DNA of 64,000 nt from SFWF01 sp045591645 (GTDB lineage Bacteria; Bacillota; Clostridia; Oscillospirales; Acutalibacteraceae), in contig JAZNTG010000079.1 in the NCBI GenBank assembly GCA_045591645.1, positions 1 through 64,000 of the forward strand. The letters run 5' to 3'. Shown piece after piece: positions 1-8,303 of the stretch. The notes under the pieces are model-generated. The model was not told where the DNA came from. It ran no database searches and saw only the letters and a program-made list of their open reading frames with translations. How positions within the stretch are numbered: position 1 is the first letter of the stretch; each line of letters starts with the position of its first letter. Both the position numbers and the translations under genes were made by a program.

Positions 1-1
1 T

Positions 2-325
2 AATGAGGGCATTCCTGCTGATCATAAAAACGCTCTATTTATTAGCAGAAACAGACGTAGGATAAGTAACAAGACCGTTCAGCACATTGTTTATACATAT
101 CTTGAGAAGGCCGGCCTCGGTAATCAGGGACTTTCTGCACATAAGCTGCGGCACACTGCGGCTACCCTTATGTACCAGCACGGCGGTGTCGATATTAGGG
201 TGTTACAGAACGTGCTAGGGCACGAAAATCTGAGCACAACGCAAATTTACACCCATGTAGCTGATGCGCAGGTCAAGAGCGCTATCGAATCAAATCCGCT
301 TGCTAATGTAAAAAGTAAGAAATAA
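2..325 (+). CDS. Tyrosine recombinase / integrase, C-terminal part (5' end outside window)
   Basis: About 107 C-terminal residues of a tyrosine site-specific recombinase; the reading frame is open from base 2, so the N-terminus lies left of the window. The catalytic core is visible: HKLRH (box II Arg and first His), then LGHENLS, then the TQIYTHV segment holding the nucleophilic Tyr. These enzymes cut and rejoin DNA through a 3'-phosphotyrosine, as in XerC/XerD dimer resolution or integration of mobile elements. The LRHTAATLMYQHG stretch is Xer-like, but without the N-terminal domain or the left neighbours I cannot tell chromosomal Xer from an element integrase. A strong hairpin follows the stop codon immediately. 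Confidence 0.9.
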   Translation, partial: NEGIPADHKNALFISRNRRRISNKTVQHIVYTYLEKAGLGNQGLSAHKLRHTAATLMYQHGGVDIRVLQNVLGHENLSTTQIYTHVADAQVKSAIESNPLANVKSKK

Positions 326-328
326 AAA

Positions 329-366
329 AAACTACCGACTGATAACAGTCGGTAGTTTGATTTTAT
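329..366. terminator. Bidirectional rho-independent terminator between recombinase and oadB
   Basis: A perfect stem (ACTACCGACTG / CAGTCGGTAGT) with an ATAA loop lies between the convergent stops. Read on the minus strand it is followed by a run of eight T, so it ends the decarboxylase operon. Read on the plus strand the T-tract is interrupted but usable. Confidence 0.9.
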
Positions 367-373
367 AACACTA

Positions 374-1597
374 TTAGAGCATTGCGATAAGGATGCCTGC
401 TGCAACGGCTGAACCGATAACACCTGAAACATTCGGTCCCATTGCGTGCATAAGCAGGAAGTTGCCGGGATCCTCCTCCTGACCGACCATCTGTGAGACA
501 CGTGCAGCCATAGGAACTGCGGAAACACCTGCAGAGCCGATAAGCGGATTGACCTTTCCTTTTGTAAGAACATACATAAGCTTTCCGAGAAGGACGCCGC
601 CCGATGTACCCATTGCGAAAGCAACAAGTCCCATTGCAACGATTCCAAGTGTTGTCCAGTTAAGGAAGGTTGCTGCGTTTGTGGTAGCGCCGACTGTAAG
701 ACCTAAGAAGATAGTTACGATATTCATAAGCTCGTTCTGTGCGGTCTTGCAGATACGGTCAACAACACCTGATTCTCTCATAAGATTTCCCAGCATCAGC
801 ATACCTACAAGAACTGCAGCATCGGGCAAAAGCAAAGCAACAATTATAGTAACCATTATCGGGAAGATGATCTTCTCAGTCTTGCTTACGGTGCGTAGCT
901 CGGTCATTTTGACCATACGCTCTTTCTTAGTTGTAAGAGCTTTCATAATCGGCTTCTGAATAAACGGAATCAAAGCCATATATGAATAAGCAGCAACAGC
1001 AATAGGACCTAAAAGATCAGGGGCAAGCTTTGAGGTAACAAATATTGCCGTTGGACCATCTGCACCGCCTATAATACCGATAGAGCCTGCCTCCGCAGGA
1101 GTAAATCCGATAGCGAGCGCACCGATGAATGCAGCAAATATACCGAGCTGAGCCGCAGCGCCTAAAAGGAAGCTTTTAGGATTAGAGATGAGCGGACCAA
1201 AATCGGTCATAGCACCGATACCGAGGAAGATAAGCGGAGGATAAATACCTAGCTTGACACCGAGATAGAGAATATCTAAAAGACCAGCCTCAAACTCTGT
1301 ACCGTCATATGCAATTCCCTTTTCAGCATGTCCGAGCACCGCCCAGTCAATAGTGCCGTTGTCAAATATCTCTGGGTGGTAAATATCAGCACCGGGGAGG
1401 TTTGCAAGTAGCATACCGAATGCGATTGGTAAAAGTAGCAGCGGCTCAAACTTCTTGACAATCGCAAGATACATCAAGAAACAGGAAATACCGATCATAA
1501 CAGCATATTTCCAACCGTCACCTATAAAGAAAGAGGCAAAGCCTGACTCACTAAGAATCGAGCTTACTGTCGATATAAAAGATTCAAAAATAGACAT
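374..1597 (-). CDS. Sodium ion-translocating decarboxylase, beta subunit (OadB/MmdB/GcdB family)
   Basis: A 407-residue polytopic membrane protein of the OAD_beta family, the subunit that couples decarboxylation of a carboxybiotin intermediate to sodium export. The family hallmark GGADGPTAIF is at about residues 177-186 (its Asp is the sodium/proton site in studied homologues), and GAMTDFGPLISNP is at about 128-140. Length matches the usual 370-430. It lies 16 bp downstream of a gamma-type subunit, so the two form an operon. No biotin carrier or carboxyltransferase alpha subunit is in the window, so the substrate (oxaloacetate, methylmalonyl-CoA or glutaconyl-CoA) cannot be decided from this sequence. 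Confidence 0.93.
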   Translation of the reverse strand: MSIFESFISTVSSILSESGFASFFIGDGWKYAVMIGISCFLMYLAIVKKFEPLLLLPIAFGMLLANLPGADIYHPEIFDNGTIDWAVLGHAEKGIAYDGTEFEAGLLDILYLGVKLGIYPPLIFLGIGAMTDFGPLISNPKSFLLGAAAQLGIFAAFIGALAIGFTPAEAGSIGIIGGADGPTAIFVTSKLAPDLLGPIAVAAYSYMALIPFIQKPIMKALTTKKERMVKMTELRTVSKTEKIIFPIMVTIIVALLLPDAAVLVGMLMLGNLMRESGVVDRICKTAQNELMNIVTIFLGLTVGATTNAATFLNWTTLGIVAMGLVAFAMGTSGGVLLGKLMYVLTKGKVNPLIGSAGVSAVPMAARVSQMVGQEEDPGNFLLMHAMGPNVSGVIGSAVAAGILIAML

Positions 1598-1613
1598 TAG
1601 TTACAGACCTTTC

Positions 1614-2006
1614 TTAAAACGAACGAGTATTCTCATAGATTCCTGCAGCAGTCCAGGCGGGTCTTGTGGGGCTGCCCGAGCGTTTTACGGCTCTGATTAC
1701 AGGTCTTATATTTGTGCCTTCATACATTGAAGCAACAGCCGCTGCAATAACAGCGATAATCTCATCGTTATTAGTAGCAACAGGTGCTGAAGCGACGGGC
1801 ACAGCAGACTTCACGGGAGCAGTCTTTCTCTCACCCTTCTGTTCAGCTTTCGGCTTATTTTTTGAGGTCGCTCCGAATATAGATCCCGAGACAGTCAAAA
1901 TTATAACAAGCAGTATAAGCATTGAAAAAACAATAACTAAACCGCATATTGTTACATTAATTCCAAGTGACCAGTCGACTGCAAGTAAATTTAAATTTTC
2001 GTACAT
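1614..2006 (-). CDS. Sodium-pump decarboxylase, gamma (OAD_gamma) subunit
   Basis: A 130-residue protein with one N-terminal membrane helix (about residues 15-42), then a Lys/Ala/Pro-rich linker and a short conserved tail ending WTAAGIYENTRSF. This is the architecture of the small OAD_gamma/MmdD subunit that anchors and stabilises the decarboxylase complex; the conserved Trp and the C-terminal tail contact the catalytic alpha subunit in studied complexes. It is the first gene of a two-gene minus-strand operon with the beta subunit and has a good SigA-type promoter just upstream. Recognition rests on architecture, tail and neighbour, because the family is weakly conserved. Confidence 0.85.
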   Translation of the reverse strand: MYENLNLLAVDWSLGINVTICGLVIVFSMLILLVIILTVSGSIFGATSKNKPKAEQKGERKTAPVKSAVPVASAPVATNNDEIIAVIAAAVASMYEGTNIRPVIRAVKRSGSPTRPAWTAAGIYENTRSF

Positions 2007-2045
2007 AAAATCTTCACACCTTTAACAAAACGCATATCTTTGATT

Positions 2046-2074
2046 AGTATACTACAAAAGGTAAATTTAATCAA
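2046..2074 (-). promoter_or_regulatory. SigA-type promoter for the decarboxylase operon
   Basis: On the minus strand TTGATT (-35), a 17-bp spacer and TATACT (-10) lie about 40 bp upstream of the gamma-subunit start. Confidence 0.7.
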
Positions 2075-2094
2075 CATTTATTTCCAAAAAAATT

Positions 2095-2124
2095 AAAAAA
2101 GGAGGAAAAAATTCCTCCTTTTTT
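2095..2124. terminator. Terminator downstream of galK
   Basis: The stem AAAAAAGGAGGA / TCCTCCTTTTTT is directly after the galK stop on the minus strand; A- and T-runs flank both arms, so it can work in both directions. Confidence 0.85.
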
Positions 2125-3404
2125 TAGAATGTTAGCTCATAACCGCCAACAGGTCTGATCTTAAGCACGTAACAGCTTCCTTCTCCAAATACCGACTCAA
2201 TGTATGCTCTGTATTCATCTATAAAGTCACTGGGTAAGAAGCACTGAATTGTTCCTGCAAATCCTCCGCCGTGCACTCGGCATGCGCCTCTGCCTATCTT
2301 TGCGATAAACTGTTCGGTAACTGCCAGTCCTAATGAAAGACCTTGTTCGTGTACATTCGAAGTAGAATACACATTCTGCAGGAATTTAAAAGATGAATTA
2401 CCTGATTCAGTGATAAGACTAAGGAATTCATTAAAATCATCACTGACGAGTGCCTGTTTTTCATCATCAGCTCTTTTGTCCTCATTGAAAAAGTGAATAG
2501 CGCGAAGAATTGCGCGATCGGAACACTTATTTTTGAGTGCGCCTAAGGAAGCAAAAAATTCAGAAGAATCAACATCTCGCAGAAAATCCTTAGAGAAGAA
2601 GTTGCTTACCTGACGGCATTCGACCGTAATGTCGGCGTAATCCTGGGTCAGATTAGCGTGGTTACCGCCTGTGTTGACCACGCAGAGCGCAAAACCGTGA
2701 GCTTCAAGATCAAAATTGACCTTTTCAACGATAGGTCTTGTAGTATCTTTGAAGTCGATCGCAGTAAAGCCGCCTAAAGCGCTTGCCGACTGGTCAAGCA
2801 GGCCACAAGGCTTTCCGAAATAGATAGATTCTGCCTTTTGTCCAATCTTAGCAATTTCTACAGGTGAAACTTTACCGTCATTAAAGAGATAATTAACGCA
2901 TGTTCCTACAAATACTTCAAAAGCGGCAGACGATGAAAGTCCTGAGCCACGCATTACGTTATTTGTAGTATAAGCGTCAAAGCCGCCGATCTCATATCCG
3001 CTTTCTTTGAAATAGTTAAGTACGCCTCTGATAAGAGAAGAAGCTCTTCCAAATTCAGCTTCGTTAAGTTTTAATTCAGATAGCTTGATCTCATCCTTTG
3101 GAAAGCCCTCTGACTTAATACGTACAACACCGTCGTTATTTGCAGAAACAATACCTATAATATCAAGATCAACACTGCCTGCAAGCACTCTGCCGTGCTG
3201 ATGATCGGTATGGTTACCGCCAACCTCTGTTCTTCCGGGCGCAGAGAAAACTCTTAAATTCTCACGCTCGCCAAAAATTTCAGTAAATCTGTCAACAGCT
3301 GTGGAATATCTGGTGCGAGCCGCAGATACATCCTGATAAAGCATTGTAAAGGCTTCATCAGCAGAACCCTGCAAAATATTGTTCTTAAGCGTAAGGTTGT
3401 TCAA
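2124..3404 (-). CDS. galK: Galactokinase (GHMP kinase family)
   Basis: A 426-residue GHMP kinase that phosphorylates galactose to galactose-1-phosphate using ATP, the entry step of the Leloir pathway. The sugar-binding signature PGRTEVGGNHTDH is at about residues 57-69 and the ATP-binding GSGLSSSAAF loop at about 153-162; the C-terminal GGGFAGTIQCF motif is also present. It is roughly 35 residues longer at the N-terminus than Escherichia coli GalK. The start is TTG with GGGAGAG upstream. The GGN in place of the common IGE before HTD is a variant I associate with Clostridial family members. No galT or galE is nearby; ackA lies 23 bp upstream. Confidence 0.9.
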   Translation of the reverse strand: MNNLTLKNNILQGSADEAFTMLYQDVSAARTRYSTAVDRFTEIFGERENLRVFSAPGRTEVGGNHTDHQHGRVLAGSVDLDIIGIVSANNDGVVRIKSEGFPKDEIKLSELKLNEAEFGRASSLIRGVLNYFKESGYEIGGFDAYTTNNVMRGSGLSSSAAFEVFVGTCVNYLFNDGKVSPVEIAKIGQKAESIYFGKPCGLLDQSASALGGFTAIDFKDTTRPIVEKVNFDLEAHGFALCVVNTGGNHANLTQDYADITVECRQVSNFFSKDFLRDVDSSEFFASLGALKNKCSDRAILRAIHFFNEDKRADDEKQALVSDDFNEFLSLITESGNSSFKFLQNVYSTSNVHEQGLSLGLAVTEQFIAKIGRGACRVHGGGFAGTIQCFLPSDFIDEYRAYIESVFGEGSCYVLKIRPVGGYELTF

Positions 3405-3427
3405 AATAAACTCTCCCGTCGATATAC

Positions 3428-4624
3428 TTATTTAACAAGCTCGAGTGTATCTCTTGCGATAAGGAGCTCTTCATTGGTCGGAATGACCCAAACCTTGACC
3501 TTTGAGTCGGTTGTAGATATTTCGATCTCCTTACCTCTCGTATTGTTATTCTCTTCATTAAGCTCAAAACCGAGGAAGCTTATCATATCGCAGATATACT
3601 TTCTTGTCTTTTTCTCATTTTCGCCGATACCGCCGGTAAATACGATAGCATCAACGCCGCTCATAGCTGCTGCGTAAGAACCTATGAACTTGACCATCTG
3701 GTAGTTCTGCATCTCATTAGCAAGGCGAGCGCGGTCATTTCCGGCTTCTGCTGCAGCAATAACATCGCGGCTGTCGTTAGAAACACCCGAAATACCGAGA
3801 AGACCTGATTTCTTGTTAAGAATTGTATTCATCTCATCGGGAGCAATATTATCCTTCTTCATAAGATAAGTAAGTATAGAAGGATCAACTCCACCTGATC
3901 TTGTGCCCATCATAAAGCCGTCAAGAGGAGTGAGTCCCATAGAGGTATCTACGCAAACACCGTCTTTGATTGCAGAAATGGAGCATCCGTTACCGAGATG
4001 GCATGTGATCATCTTGATATCCTTCTTATCCTTGCCGAGTATCTCTGCCATGCGATCACTTACAAATCTGTGAGAGGTTCCGTGAGCACCGTAGCGACGG
4101 ATATTGTACTTTTCGTAATACTCATAAGGAATGCCGTACATATATGCTCTGTCAGGCATAGTCTGATGAAATGCAGTATCAAAGGTAGCTACCTGAGGCA
4201 CATCAGGTCCGAAAACCTTTGTGCAGGCACGCATAGCAAGGGCGTGCGCAGGATTGTGGAGAGGAGCAAGCTCTGCGAGCTCTTCGATATCAGCCAGAAC
4301 CTTATCGTTAAGAAGAACAGACTCGCTGTAAAGGCTTCCGCCCTGAACTACACGGTGTCCGATAGCAGAGATCTCGGAAATATCGTCAATAACCTTTCCT
4401 TCTCCTGTTGTAAGAGCTTTGATAACTGCCTCAAAAGCTTCTACGTGAGTGGGCATCGGGATATCCTCTGCGATTTTCTTGTCACCGACTTTATGCTCGA
4501 TGTTGCTGTTTTCGGGTACACCGATACGGTCACAAAGACCCTTAGCAATAAGAACCTCTCCGTTCATATCCATAAGCTGATACTTGAGAGAAGAACTTCC
4601 TGCATTGATAACTAATATTTTCAT
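3428..4624 (-). CDS. ackA: Acetate kinase
   Basis: A 398-residue ASKHA-fold kinase interconverting acetyl phosphate + ADP and acetate + ATP, the substrate-level phosphorylation step of acetate fermentation. The phosphate loop NAGSSSLKY is at residues 6-14, HLGNGCS follows in mid-protein, and GTRSGGVDP and FTGGIGEN are intact; length is normal. A clear GGAG site precedes the ATG. Phosphotransacetylase is not in the window. It is divergent from tmcAL, whose product uses acetate directly, and is probably cotranscribed with galK. Confidence 0.97.
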   Translation of the reverse strand: MKILVINAGSSSLKYQLMDMNGEVLIAKGLCDRIGVPENSNIEHKVGDKKIAEDIPMPTHVEAFEAVIKALTTGEGKVIDDISEISAIGHRVVQGGSLYSESVLLNDKVLADIEELAELAPLHNPAHALAMRACTKVFGPDVPQVATFDTAFHQTMPDRAYMYGIPYEYYEKYNIRRYGAHGTSHRFVSDRMAEILGKDKKDIKMITCHLGNGCSISAIKDGVCVDTSMGLTPLDGFMMGTRSGGVDPSILTYLMKKDNIAPDEMNTILNKKSGLLGISGVSNDSRDVIAAAEAGNDRARLANEMQNYQMVKFIGSYAAAMSGVDAIVFTGGIGENEKKTRKYICDMISFLGFELNEENNNTRGKEIEISTTDSKVKVWVIPTNEELLIARDTLELVK

Positions 4625-4715
4625 AAATTATCTCCTATCCGCCATACGGCGATTTTTTATTGAGTAGCGAGCTTTTTTGTGATATAATAAAAACAAGAAC
4701 TTGCTCGACTAATAT

Positions 4716-4744
4716 ATAATACTTCAAATTGGAATATATTTCAA
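4716..4744 (-). promoter_or_regulatory. SigA-type promoter for ackA-galK
   Basis: On the minus strand TTGAAA, a 17-bp spacer and TATTAT sit about 90 bp upstream of the ackA start. The leader contains a small CGCC/GGCG hairpin just before the ribosome-binding site. Confidence 0.55.
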
Positions 4745-4769
4745 GCATTTTAAGAAAGAATGTGACAAA

Positions 4770-5933
4770 ATGAGTACAGTCGGAATAATTGCTGAGTTTA
4801 ATCCGCTACACAACGGTCATAAATATCTGATAGACTGCGCCAAAAGTGAAGGAAAAAGAGTTTATTGCGTTATTTCAGGGAATTTCGTTCAGCGCGGCGA
4901 TACTGCCATAATATCAAAATTTCAGCGAACGCGTCAAGCTCTTCTCAACGGTGTTGATCTTGTATGTGAGCTTCCCTGCCCTTGGTCAATGTCCACTGCA
5001 CAGAATTTCGCATATGGTGCGGTTTCTCAGCTAAATGCTCTCGGAATAGATATGCTTTATTTTGGCAGCGAGTGCGGAGATGCGACCTTGCTCGAAAGGG
5101 CTGCCGACCTTCTTTCTTCTGACGAGTATGAAAATAAGCTAAAGAAAAAAGTTAAAGGCGGAGAGACGTTTGCTTCTCTCAGACAGCAGGTTCTATATGA
5201 AATGGACTGTGAGCTCGGAAAGCTTCTCGACAACCCTAACGATAGCCTTGCTATTGAATATATTATTTCTGCAAAGAGGATTAACCCCAAGATTGGATTT
5301 TATGCTGTTAAAAGAGTTGGTGCAATGCATAATGACAGCTCTGCAGATGACGAATATTCCACTGCAACTCTGCTTAGAGAAAAACTGCGCGAAAAAGATA
5401 CTGATTATATCAGAAAATTTGTGCCGGATAAGGCAGCTGATGTGCTTCTGCAATTTGACCTTTCGGATATAAGGAATATTGAAACTGCTGTCTTGGCGCG
5501 ACTTCGTATAATGAGTATCAGTGATTTCAAAAAACTACCCGATTTAAGCGAAGGCCTTGAAAACCTAATATATTCTTCTGTCAGAAAAGCAAATTCTCTG
5601 GAAGAATTATATGATATGATCAAGTCAAAAAGATATACCCTCGCAAGAATCAGAAGGCTCATATTAAGCGCGTTTATCGGTATTGATAATTCTTTCTTCA
5701 AAAAAGAACCGCCATACGTACGTATACTTGGTTTTTCAGATAGTACACTGGGCGATCTCCCAAATCCACCAAAAAAACCTATAGTTACAAGAGTGTCGCA
5801 GATAAGGTTGCTGTCAGACTTTTCAAAGAAAGTGTTTGAAACCGAATGTCGTGCCACTGACCTTTATTCGCTTTCGTTTAAAAATAAAAAAGAATGCGGC
5901 GCCGAGCTGACGACACCGATCATAAAGGTTTAA
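4770..5933 (+). CDS. tmcAL: tRNA(Met) cytidine acetate ligase
   Basis: A 387-residue protein of the YlbM/TmcAL family, which activates acetate with ATP and transfers it to the wobble cytidine of elongator tRNA-Met to make N4-acetylcytidine. The N-terminal GIIAEFNPLHNGH (residues 5-17) is the nucleotidyltransferase HxGH-type motif, followed by the SGNFVQRGD motif near residues 37-45. Length matches the family (about 390-420). It is divergent from acetate kinase; its stop codon interlocks with that of uvrC on the other strand. Confidence 0.92.
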   Translation: MSTVGIIAEFNPLHNGHKYLIDCAKSEGKRVYCVISGNFVQRGDTAIISKFQRTRQALLNGVDLVCELPCPWSMSTAQNFAYGAVSQLNALGIDMLYFGSECGDATLLERAADLLSSDEYENKLKKKVKGGETFASLRQQVLYEMDCELGKLLDNPNDSLAIEYIISAKRINPKIGFYAVKRVGAMHNDSSADDEYSTATLLREKLREKDTDYIRKFVPDKAADVLLQFDLSDIRNIETAVLARLRIMSISDFKKLPDLSEGLENLIYSSVRKANSLEELYDMIKSKRYTLARIRRLILSAFIGIDNSFFKKEPPYVRILGFSDSTLGDLPNPPKKPIVTRVSQIRLLSDFSKKVFETECRATDLYSLSFKNKKECGAELTTPIIKV

Positions 5934-7753
5934 TCGTCATGGTAATATTCAAAAATATTTTTAGCTGCTCTTCTTGTTGCTCCCGCAGCAATCAGCTCTT
6001 CAACGCTTGATTTCTTGATTGCGGAAACGGTTTTTAGGTTTTTAAGCAGCTTTTTGGCGGTTGCTTCGCCCACATTTGAAATCTTTAAAAGCTCCATTTG
6101 TAGAGTTGATATCTTACGTCTTTGCTTGTGGTAAGATATCGCAGCTCTATGAACCTCATCCTGAATAGCGGTAACAAGTGTAAACGATGCTCTTGTAGCC
6201 TTCAGCTGTATATCCTTCTCAGCAGTACAGATGTGACTTGTTCTGTGTTTTGAGTCTTTTACCATACCAAACAAAGGAACATCAATGTTATGCTTCTTTA
6301 AAACAGGAACCACAGCCGATATCTGACCTTTTCCACCGTCAAGCAGTATTAAATCAGGACATTGAGAAAAGCTCTCATCGCTTCCCTTTTCAAATTCGTT
6401 AAATCTTCGGTCAAGCACCTCGTTCATCGAGCGAAAATCATCCTGCCCCAAAAAAGATTTAATTTTAAATTTCCTGTAAAGCGACTTCTCCGGTCTTCCG
6501 TCAATAAACACTATCATAGACGCTACGTTTTCGCTTCCCGCGGTATTCGAAATATCGTATGCCTCTATTCTTCTCGGAGCTGTACTTAGCCCCAATAGAG
6601 CGGTGAGCTCATTTAATGCTGACATTTCCTTCATGTTTCGCGCTGTTCGCTTGGAAAGTGCTTCAGCAGCGTTTGAAAGACACATTTCTATAAGCTGCTT
6701 TTGAACTCCTATCTGCGGAACATTGATATTCACCTTTTTCCCAAGCTTTGATGTTAATAGCTGTTCGGCGATAATTCTGTCCTCAAAATCACTGTCTACA
6801 GATATCTCAGGTGGTATATCATTTTCGGCATAATAGCTACATAGCAGTTCGGAATACACTGAGCCCTTATCGGTGATACCGTCAAGATAATACAGCTTTT
6901 TGTCACTTAGTCTACCCTCTTTGAATATCAGCACTGCCGCGGCCGCAAGCTCACCTGCTGTAGCTATAGCAAAGACATCCTGTCTTACATGCGAGGACGA
7001 TATTATTTTTTGCTTCTCTTTACTCTTTTCGATTGCTTTAATACGGTCGCGAAGTCTGGCTGCAAGCTCAAAATCAAGCTCTTCCGAAGCCTTTTCCATA
7101 CGTTTTGTCAGATCATATATATCTGTGGAATTTGCTCCGCCTTTTTTTATAAACTCGACAGCACTGTCGACAGCTTCAAGGTAATCCGATCTTGAAATAT
7201 TACCCTTGCACGGCGCACTGCAAATCCCTATATGAAAATTAAGGCAGGGCTTGGTTCGTTTATCAAAACTGCGATTACAGTCAGGCAGTTTAAACACCTT
7301 GAGCGCCTCATCCACAGTCTCCCGTACTACGTAAAAAGAATAATAAGGACCGATATAAGTGGCGTTATCATCGCTTTTCTGCATTGTTGCCTGAATTTTG
7401 GGCCAGTCTTCTTTGGTAATTTTTATATAATGATATCCTTTATCGTCTTTAAGCAAAATATTATATTTCGGCATATGCTGCTTGATCAGTGAGCTTTCAA
7501 GCAGCAAAGCTTCATATTCGGTGTCACAGAGAATGTACTCAAAGTCTTCAACCGAATTCACCATCCTGCGAACCTTTGAAGTATGAGCAGAACCGGAGCC
7601 GAAATACTGCGTGACACGATTTTTCAGAGCTTTTGCTTTTCCTATATAAATAATTATCCCGTTTTTATCCTTCATAATATAAACACCGGGGGTAAGCGGC
7701 AAACTGTTAGCTTTATCCTTAAGTTTGCGGAGCTTTGCTGGATCAATCTCCAT
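5930..7753 (-). CDS. uvrC: Excinuclease ABC subunit C
   Basis: UvrC makes the 3' and 5' incisions in nucleotide excision repair with UvrA and UvrB. The 607-residue protein has an N-terminal GIY-YIG nuclease domain (PGVYIMKD to YIGKAK, about residues 20-40), a UVR helical hairpin near residues 200-230, the RNase H-like incision domain, and a C-terminal helix-hairpin-helix pair (ISNVGEATAKKLL). I place the start at the ATG at 7753, six bases after an AAAGGAGGTG site; a GTG nine bases earlier is inside that site. It converges with tmcAL, sharing a TTAA in which both stops overlap. Confidence 0.96.
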   Translation of the reverse strand: MEIDPAKLRKLKDKANSLPLTPGVYIMKDKNGIIIYIGKAKALKNRVTQYFGSGSAHTSKVRRMVNSVEDFEYILCDTEYEALLLESSLIKQHMPKYNILLKDDKGYHYIKITKEDWPKIQATMQKSDDNATYIGPYYSFYVVRETVDEALKVFKLPDCNRSFDKRTKPCLNFHIGICSAPCKGNISRSDYLEAVDSAVEFIKKGGANSTDIYDLTKRMEKASEELDFELAARLRDRIKAIEKSKEKQKIISSSHVRQDVFAIATAGELAAAAVLIFKEGRLSDKKLYYLDGITDKGSVYSELLCSYYAENDIPPEISVDSDFEDRIIAEQLLTSKLGKKVNINVPQIGVQKQLIEMCLSNAAEALSKRTARNMKEMSALNELTALLGLSTAPRRIEAYDISNTAGSENVASMIVFIDGRPEKSLYRKFKIKSFLGQDDFRSMNEVLDRRFNEFEKGSDESFSQCPDLILLDGGKGQISAVVPVLKKHNIDVPLFGMVKDSKHRTSHICTAEKDIQLKATRASFTLVTAIQDEVHRAAISYHKQRRKISTLQMELLKISNVGEATAKKLLKNLKTVSAIKKSSVEELIAAGATRRAAKNIFEYYHDD

Positions 7754-7830
7754 TTGTGACACCTCCTTTGGTTTAATTTTATATAATTATATCATCAATT
7801 TCAAGTATTGTTTTCAGAGAGGCAGATTTT

Positions 7831-8232
7831 ATGAGGAAGATAACCGTTTTGTTTTTGATATTAGTGCTTATTTTTTGTGTTAGCGGTTGTACTAACGCAG
7901 ATAGCAGTTCATCCGATACCGACAAGCAGATCGTAGTCTTACCCGACGAGGAAACAGCGAAAACAGTAAACGGATATAGGAATAACGAAGCTGCTACCTC
8001 GTCTGATATTAATCTGTCTTCTTCAGTATTAGGATCATCAAATTATGAATCAGCAGCTTCACAGCCTGAAACTTCTTATTATGTCGGTAATAAAAATTCT
8101 AAAAAATTTCATACACAGTACTGTAAATATGTTTCGTCTATCAGCCATAAGAATCTCCACAGCTTTGCAACCATTGATGACGCGCTAAACGAAGGATATT
8201 CACCCTGCAGTCAATGTATTGATCAGAGATAA
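7831..8232 (+). CDS. Small lipoprotein with C-terminal Cys-rich YxGNxxSKKFH domain
   Basis: A 133-residue protein starting with a lipoprotein signal peptide (hydrophobic residues 4-18, lipobox VSGC with Cys20), then a Ser/Asp-rich linker. The C-terminal ~50 residues, starting YYVGNKNSKKFH and ending CSQC, resemble the short domain found at the ends of some secreted nucleases and ComEC-like proteins, related in pattern to the Ada zinc-binding fold: His and Cys of KKFHTQYC plus the CSQC pair could bind one metal. No enzymatic domain is attached. Function unknown; a surface-anchored metal- or DNA-binding role is a guess. Confidence 0.75.
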   Translation: MRKITVLFLILVLIFCVSGCTNADSSSSDTDKQIVVLPDEETAKTVNGYRNNEAATSSDINLSSSVLGSSNYESAASQPETSYYVGNKNSKKFHTQYCKYVSSISHKNLHSFATIDDALNEGYSPCSQCIDQR

Positions 8233-8237
8233 ATACA

Positions 8238-8266
8238 TTGACAAATATTTATAGTTTTGCTATTAT
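8238..8266 (+). promoter_or_regulatory. SigA-type promoter for aconitase-icd
   Basis: A perfect TTGACA -35, 17-bp spacer and TATTAT -10 end about 37 bp before the aconitase start. Confidence 0.8.
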
Positions 8267-8303
8267 TATTTATTATAAATTTAAATATGAAAGAAGCTAA
8301 TTT

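Noticed and set aside
2..325. Prophage or genomic island at the left edge
   Set aside because: Only a recombinase tail is visible and the next genes are metabolic; nothing else supports an element.
549..959. Long open frame on the plus strand opposite the decarboxylase beta gene
   Set aside because: It mirrors codon positions of a well-conserved membrane protein, has no ribosome-binding site and no recognisable domain. The same applies to the other long antisense frames in the window.
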